From: Oligosphaeraceae bacterium
GTDB taxonomy: Bacteria > Verrucomicrobiota > Lentisphaeria > Oligosphaerales > Oligosphaeraceae
Direction of reading: 5' to 3'
NCBI GenBank assembly: GCA_012515455.1
Contig: JAAYYJ010000005.1
Coordinates: 1 to 10,670, forward strand
DNA length: 10,670 bases
Shown: in pieces, positions 6,598 to 10,670 of the stretch
How positions within the stretch are numbered: position 1 is the stretch's first letter
Layout of the letters: every line of letters begins with the position of its first letter
Notes under the pieces: model-generated
Seen by the model: the letters and a program-made list of their open reading frames with translations, nothing else
What the model was told of the DNA's origin: nothing
Database searches by the model: none
Made by a program: the position numbers and the translations under genes

Positions 6598-7388
6598 TTA
6601 CCTCCGGCTGGGAACTGCCCGCTCTGGACTTCCTGGCAGTACTGCCGGATGGCAGCCGTGCAGATGCTGGACAGGTCAGCATAAACCTTGGCATGCCGGG
6701 GCAGATAGCCGCCGCCCATATTCAGCAGGTCAGAGATCACCTGCACCTGACCGTCACAATGCGGACCGGCCGCGATGCCAATGGTCGGGATGGTGAGGCG
6801 GGCGCTGATTTCGCGCGAGAGTTCGGCCGGGATGCCCTCCAAGACGATGGCGAAGACACCGGCTTCCTGCAGCGCCAAAGCGTCGTCCAGGATGTCTTTG
6901 GCCTCCTGGGTGTCACGGCCGTGAATATGATAGCCGCCGTCCTTCAGGAATGATTGCGGCAGCAGCCCGAGGTGTCCCATGACCGGGATGCCGACCTCCA
7001 CCATGCGGCGGATGGTGGGCAGCATGGCGCGTCCCCCTTCCAGCTTGACGCCGTCGGCGCCGCTCTCTTTCAAGTATCGGGCGGCATTGCGCAGTGCTTC
7101 ATCCTGGGCGGCCTGGTAGCTCATAAACGGCATGTCGCCGATGACCATCGCGCGTTTGCTGCCCCGCCGCACTGCGGCGGTATGTGACAGCGATTCCGCC
7201 AAGGTCACCGGCAGAGTGCTGTCGTATCCCAGCACCGTGTTGCCCATGGAATCGCCGACCAGCAGAATCTGGCAGCCGGCTTCGTCGCCCCAGCGGGCCT
7301 GGGCGGCATCATAGGCAGTAATCATTACTATCTTCTGGCCGCTCTTTTTCAGGGCGGCCAGGTCGCGAACGGTGATGCGTTTGTCCAT
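6594..7388 (-). CDS. panB: 3-methyl-2-oxobutanoate hydroxymethyltransferase (ketopantoate hydroxymethyltransferase)
   Basis: PanB transfers a hydroxymethyl group from 5,10-methylenetetrahydrofolate to 2-oxoisovalerate to form ketopantoate, the first committed step of pantothenate synthesis. The 264-residue product has the normal length and an (alpha/beta)8-barrel pattern. Visible signatures: MITAYDA (22-28); VGDSMGNTVLGYDSTLPVTL (44-63), with the metal and substrate ligands; GDMPFMSY; GADGVKLEGG, containing the conserved lysine and glutamate; VMGHLGLLPQS; LEGIPAEL, with the catalytic-type glutamate; and IGIAAGPHCDGQVQVISD near the end. A ribosome binding site AGGAG lies ten bases before the ATG. 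The gene overlaps panC by ATGA and follows the Sel1-repeat gene by 53 bp on the same strand, so the three may form one transcript. Neither panE/ilvC-type ketopantoate reductase nor panD is present in the window. Confidence 0.97.
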   Translation of the reverse strand: MDKRITVRDLAALKKSGQKIVMITAYDAAQARWGDEAGCQILLVGDSMGNTVLGYDSTLPVTLAESLSHTAAVRRGSKRAMVIGDMPFMSYQAAQDEALRNAARYLKESGADGVKLEGGRAMLPTIRRMVEVGIPVMGHLGLLPQSFLKDGGYHIHGRDTQEAKDILDDALALQEAGVFAIVLEGIPAELSREISARLTIPTIGIAAGPHCDGQVQVISDLLNMGGGYLPRHAKVYADLSSICTAAIRQYCQEVQSGQFPAGGK

Positions 7389-7441
7389 GCGGAATTCACT
7401 CCTGGGTGAGTGTCAGTGAGATTATCGTTGTGAACCAGTCT

Positions 7442-8779
7442 TCACGGCTGTTTTCCGAAGTGCTCGGAGTATAATGAGATCGCCTCGCGGTTGCCGCCCG
7501 CGGCAGCTTGGCTGAGCCAGTTGCGGGCGGTCTCAAGGTCAACCGGCGTGCCAATGCCCTGCAGGTAGCAAGTCGCCAACTGCAGCATCGCCAGGGGTTC
7601 CTGCTGTTCGGCGGCCTTCTCAAACCAGCCGATGGCCTCCTTCGGTGCCGGTGCAGTCAGACCGTATCCCTGCTGCAGGTACAGCCCCAGCTGGATTTGG
7701 GCGAAGGCCAGATTCTCCTCGGCGGCTTTACGCATCCAGCGCAGGGCCTCGGCGGCGTCTTTTGGGGTGCCGATGCCGTCGCTGTAGGCGATGGCCAGAT
7801 TGAACGCGCCAATAGCTTCGCCTTGCTCGGCGGCGGCGCGGTAGCATTCGAAGGCCTTGCCCAGGTCGCAGGCGGTGCCGTCGCCGTAGCGGTAGCAGTC
7901 ACCCAGGTAGATGTAAGACGGTCCGTAGGCGGCCGCGGAGGCATTCTTGAACCAGCTGAAGGCCAGGTCGGCATTCTGTTTGGTGCCATAGCCTTTTTGG
8001 TAGCAGTAGCCCAGTTTGGTCTGTGCTTCCGGGTCGCTGTCCTGTGCCGCCAGGGTCAGCCAGTTGAACATTTCCGCGTAGTTCCGTTCGATGCCCAAGC
8101 CCTGCTGGTAGCAGTCGGCCAGGCGCACCTGGGCCCGGCTGTTGCCTCGCCGTGAGGCTTCCAGCAGATAGGATACCGCTTCAGCAGGATTGGCCGGCGC
8201 TCCCAAGCCGTTCAGGAGGAAAATGGCCACCTTGTACATTGCCGGCGTGTCACCTTGTGCGGCGCGCAGGCGCAGGTATTTCATTGCGGTCGGATAGTCG
8301 CCGCGCTGTTCTGCGGCGATGGCAGCGTTGATTTGCGCCTCAGGCACTCCGGCATCGGCGGCTTTATGGTACCAGCGCAGTGCCTCCAGGAGATTTTTAT
8401 TTACTCCGAAGCCGCCGTCATAACAGAGTCCGACATTGAACATTGCCTGGGGGCTGTCCTGCACTGCTGCGGCCATAAAGAGCTTGAAGGCCTTCTTGTG
8501 ATCTGCTTTCTTCTTGACCAGACCCTCGAAGTAGATTTTCCCCAAGGCCAGCTGGGCATTGGGGTTGCCTTCTTCGGCCATTTTTTCCAGGCGCTCCACC
8601 GAGACCTTGTCCTCCGGTCGCGGAGCATGCTGGCTCTCCATGATCGGCTTGGGTTGGTCCATGGTGCTCAGTTCTGGTTTGCTGGGCTTGGAGCTGCCGA
8701 AAGGCCACCACCAGGCCCCGTGACACGGTACCAGACCAGCACTCAGAAAAATAAACAGCAGGAAAATTTTCATTTGCAC
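7442..8779 (-). CDS. Exported Sel1-like (TPR-type) repeat protein with about ten repeats
   Basis: This 445-residue protein begins with a signal peptide (KIFLLFIFLSAGLVP, then cleavage probably after HGA at residue 22). A short Trp-rich and Pro/Ser-rich linker follows (WWWPFGSSKPSKPE), and the protein then consists almost wholly of Sel1 repeats from about residue 73 to 430. I count ten units of roughly 36 residues, each with the pattern A..LG..Y..G.G...D...A..W...AA. The third unit is shorter and lacks the central GxG loop. Sel1 repeats form paired helices that bind other proteins; in bacteria they often act in envelope or signalling complexes. No catalytic domain is present, so the partner is unknown. 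The GTG at 8777-8779 is preferred as start because GAGGT (8785-8789) lies five bases upstream; an ATG two codons later is spaced less well. Its position ahead of panB-panC suggests co-transcription but no evident functional tie. Confidence 0.88.
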   Translation of the reverse strand: MQMKIFLLFIFLSAGLVPCHGAWWWPFGSSKPSKPELSTMDQPKPIMESQHAPRPEDKVSVERLEKMAEEGNPNAQLALGKIYFEGLVKKKADHKKAFKLFMAAAVQDSPQAMFNVGLCYDGGFGVNKNLLEALRWYHKAADAGVPEAQINAAIAAEQRGDYPTAMKYLRLRAAQGDTPAMYKVAIFLLNGLGAPANPAEAVSYLLEASRRGNSRAQVRLADCYQQGLGIERNYAEMFNWLTLAAQDSDPEAQTKLGYCYQKGYGTKQNADLAFSWFKNASAAAYGPSYIYLGDCYRYGDGTACDLGKAFECYRAAAEQGEAIGAFNLAIAYSDGIGTPKDAAEALRWMRKAAEENLAFAQIQLGLYLQQGYGLTAPAPKEAIGWFEKAAEQQEPLAMLQLATCYLQGIGTPVDLETARNWLSQAAAGGNREAISLYSEHFGKQP

Positions 8780-8784
8780 TGTGG

Positions 8785-8789
8785 ACCTC
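8785..8789 (-). promoter_or_regulatory. Ribosome binding site deciding the GTG start of the Sel1-repeat gene
   Basis: On the minus strand this reads GAGGT, followed by CCACA and then GTG. The five-base spacing favours the GTG at 8779 over the ATG at 8773, which would be 11 bases away. A small hairpin, CGGCG-AATCC-CGCCG (8797-8811), lies just upstream in the presumed leader. Confidence 0.5.
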
Positions 8790-8839
8790 GATTATGCGGC
8801 GGGATTCGCCGTCATTTGCTTTAAATTAACACCGGAAGT

Positions 8840-8873
8840 GATATATTTCTGCATTTCCTGGTAGAAATGTCAA
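8840..8873 (-). promoter_or_regulatory. Possible promoter for the Sel1-panB-panC group
   Basis: A perfect consensus -35 hexamer TTGACA reads on the minus strand at 8873-8868. The best spacing (17) gives only AGAAAT at 8850-8845 as -10. The more TATA-like AATATA/TATATC (8847-8840) is 20 to 22 bases away, longer than usual for a sigma-70 promoter. The position, about 60 bases before the GTG, is sensible. No comparable promoter is evident for the divergent plus-strand gene in the same 182-bp gap. Confidence 0.3.
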
Positions 8874-8961
8874 TTGTTGCCTTAAAACATACAACCTGGC
8901 GGCCTATTCCCGCGGCGTTTTGTTTGCGGCTGGCCGTCTGAAGCAAGTGGAGGTTTCTGGT

Positions 8962-10670
8962 ATGACCCAAAAAATCGTGTCCCGGTTCCGTCCGGCGCTG
9001 TCGGAAGAGCTGCTTTTGCAGCACAATTTTTTTGAACTGTATCCTCATGATGGCGGCGGCAGTTTTATTCAGCGGGAGATTTTGGGCAGTGTTGAGGACC
9101 AGCAGATTTGCGCGAATATCCTGGAACACGGTGCCTTGGATCAGTTCGGGACCTTGCCCCAGCTGGATTTCCTGCGGTTTGCCAAATGGCGTACAGTGGA
9201 GAAATCCTGCTGGCTGAGCCGGATGTACGCGATTGTGCCCCTGGCCAAGCGCTATCGCCAGAGCGGCGATGAGAAGCTCGCGCTGCTGGTGCGGGATATG
9301 ATGCTGTGGTTCAGCCGTAATTATCCCGCCCCCCGGGACTCCGCCGCGATCGCCCAGAATTGGCAGAATCTCACCGACCGCATCCGGGATGAATACAACA
9401 CCCAGCCCTACACGGTATTCAGCCAGAATGAGAAGATCGTCGATTACAACTGGTTCGATTTCCAGCCGGCCAGCCGGATGCTGCATTTTCTGCACGCAAT
9501 GTACTTTTTGCGGGACTCTCCCTCGCTCACGGTCCAGGACTGGCAGGAGCTCGATGCGATGATCCGCACTCACGGCCAGGTGGTTTTCCTCCAGGAACGC
9601 GACTGCTGCCAGCCGCATCGGAGCAATCATCAGGCCCTGCGGGCCATGGCACTGCTTTATGCCGATGCAGCCTGTGGCAATCCTGACTGGCGCCGGAAAG
9701 GGCGGGAGCTGATCAGCTGGCATCTGATTAATGACTATTTGTCCGACGGGATGCTGCATGAGGGCAGTCCATCCTACCATATCTTCGAGACCTGGCTGTG
9801 CCGCGATGCCGCCATCCTGGCGGAGCGGTCCGGGGAGCCACTGCCCCCGGAGGCCCTGGCAATGCTGGAGAAGGCGGTCGCGGTCTGCCGCATGTTCCGG
9901 CAGCCGGACGGCAGTTCGGTGGTGCTCAATGATGGCTACCCGGTGAATCTGTCGGCCTTCCTGGCGTCCTTCCCCGGTCAGGCAGGGTTGCCGGCGCAGT
10001 CTTCCTCCTCGCCGGCGGCGGCACTGCTGCCCTGCGGACAATTGGCCGCGTGGTCGGCGGGTGGCACCTTTGCCTTTCTGGATGCGGGGCCGTTCCCGGG
10101 CCAGTTCTCGCATTACCATGGCGGCAAGAATGCTTTGACCTTGTGGCTGGAGGGGAAACCTTTCCTGGTTGACAGCGGCTGCAGCAACTACGACTGCCGG
10201 AAATTTGCAGAGTGGTATAAGCTGCCCGAGGCGCACTCGACCATGCTGGTGGATGGAGTTGGCGATGCCGGCATTGTCGGTACCTACGAGTGGTCCAGCA
10301 GTCCCACTCTGAGTGTCACCCCCTGGCAGCATACGCCGCAGGACGGGCTCTGGCGTATTGCGGCCAGCGCGACCAGCCTTCAGAAGGCCTGGCAGGGCGT
10401 TTCCTGGACACGCAGTCTGACTCTGGGCCAGGAAGCCCAGGTGAGTATTTCGGACGCAGTCTGCAGCCAGCGGGCGGCGAAATTCAACTTTGTCTTCGTG
10501 CTGCATCCCGGGGTACAGGCGGAAATCGGTTCTGACGGCTGCAGCTGCAGCTTGACCCATGGAGTGGTGCGGGCGAAAATGAATTTTGGCTTGCAGGGCT
10601 TGCCGGGCAAGCCCCATTTAGCCCTGGCTCCGGGCGAGGTCTATTTGCATTTCCAGAATACGCCTTCGCA
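8962..10670 (+). CDS. Heparinase II/III-family protein (polysaccharide lyase-like); partial, 3' end outside window
   Basis: An open frame starting at ATG 8962, after GGAGG at 8949-8953 (eight-base spacing), runs for 569 codons to the right edge without a stop. It resembles heparinase II/III-type lyases, which cleave uronic-acid-containing polysaccharides by beta-elimination using an alpha/alpha toroid followed by beta-sandwich layers. Seen: an alpha-helical N-terminal half with FLRFAKWRTVEKSCWLSRMY (70-89); SNHQALRAMALLYADAA (221-237), carrying the NH pair; GMLHEGSPSYHIF (263-275), with E267, Y272 and H273 at the catalytic Tyr block. The sandwich begins with SHYHGGKNALTLWLEGK (383-399) and FLVDSGCSNYD (401-411), followed by AHSTMLVDG (424-432). 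The usual Asp after HxH is Gly here. There is no signal peptide, and at least a dozen cysteines are spread along the chain, pointing to a cytoplasmic enzyme that may act on imported oligosaccharides. The substrate (heparinoid, alginate, hyaluronan-like or other) cannot be told. Confidence 0.72.
   Translation, partial: MTQKIVSRFRPALSEELLLQHNFFELYPHDGGGSFIQREILGSVEDQQICANILEHGALDQFGTLPQLDFLRFAKWRTVEKSCWLSRMYAIVPLAKRYRQSGDEKLALLVRDMMLWFSRNYPAPRDSAAIAQNWQNLTDRIRDEYNTQPYTVFSQNEKIVDYNWFDFQPASRMLHFLHAMYFLRDSPSLTVQDWQELDAMIRTHGQVVFLQERDCCQPHRSNHQALRAMALLYADAACGNPDWRRKGRELISWHLINDYLSDGMLHEGSPSYHIFETWLCRDAAILAERSGEPLPPEALAMLEKAVAVCRMFRQPDGSSVVLNDGYPVNLSAFLASFPGQAGLPAQSSSSPAAALLPCGQLAAWSAGGTFAFLDAGPFPGQFSHYHGGKNALTLWLEGKPFLVDSGCSNYDCRKFAEWYKLPEAHSTMLVDGVGDAGIVGTYEWSSSPTLSVTPWQHTPQDGLWRIAASATSLQKAWQGVSWTRSLTLGQEAQVSISDAVCSQRAAKFNFVFVLHPGVQAEIGSDGCSCSLTHGVVRAKMNFGLQGLPGKPHLALAPGEVYLHFQNTPS

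Noticed and set aside
7508..8155. Plus-strand open frame of 215 codons opposite the Sel1-repeat gene
   Set aside because: Its Gly/Val/Ala-rich periodic sequence is the mirror of the repeat units on the other strand.
7472..8563. Repeated DNA pattern, considered as a tandem repeat array or CRISPR-like element
   Set aside because: The periodicity of about 108 bp is that of degenerate Sel1 protein repeats; there are no identical DNA repeats or spacers.
8821..10617. Open frame of 598 codons on the minus strand opposite the heparinase-like gene
   Set aside because: Same reason: GC-rich third positions keep the antisense frame open. The translation has no recognisable domain and would run across the divergent promoter region into the Sel1 gene leader.

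Overview
The window is visibly GC-rich and looks like a chromosomal segment of a Gram-negative, polysaccharide-degrading bacterium. It holds a lipoprotein sugar-binding protein, a secreted SGNH-like protein with a PA14-like domain, a NodB-type deacetylase homologue, a heparinase II/III-type lyase and a Sel1-repeat protein. That mix recalls the PVC superphylum (Lentisphaerota/Verrucomicrobiota), but this is inference from gene content; there is no rRNA or other phylogenetic marker here. I see no tRNA, rRNA, CRISPR array, insertion sequence or phage gene.

Layout. At the left edge is the 5' part of a minus-strand trmO-like tRNA methyltransferase gene (1-300). It is divergent from a complete plus-strand TrmH-type tRNA 2'-O-methyltransferase gene (414-1106), so two tRNA modification genes lie back to back. 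Convergent with the latter is a minus-strand gene for a secreted protein with a PA14-like domain and a degenerate SGNH-hydrolase-like C-terminus (1139-2935). Across a 134-bp divergent region carrying two inverted repeats, a plus-strand pair follows: a family 1 extracellular sugar-binding lipoprotein (3070-4365) and a cytoplasmic NodB-like deacetylase homologue (4422-5744). Meeting this pair tail to tail, 4 bp apart, is a minus-strand group reading from right to left: Sel1-repeat protein (8779-7442), panB (7388-6594) and panC (6597-5749). panB and panC overlap by ATGA. Divergent from the Sel1 gene is a plus-strand heparinase II/III-family gene (8962 onward) that runs off the right edge.

How the genes may work together. 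PanB and PanC supply two steps of pantothenate synthesis (ketopantoate formation and the final ligation). The binding protein, deacetylase homologue, SGNH-like protein and lyase suggest capture and breakdown of an anionic or acetylated glycan. No transporter permease, ATPase or regulator lies in the window, so the transport partner must be encoded elsewhere or shared. No mobile or defence system is visible. The least ordinary parts are the orphan binding protein paired with the deacetylase homologue, the apparent loss of SGNH catalytic residues, and a lyase with no export signal.
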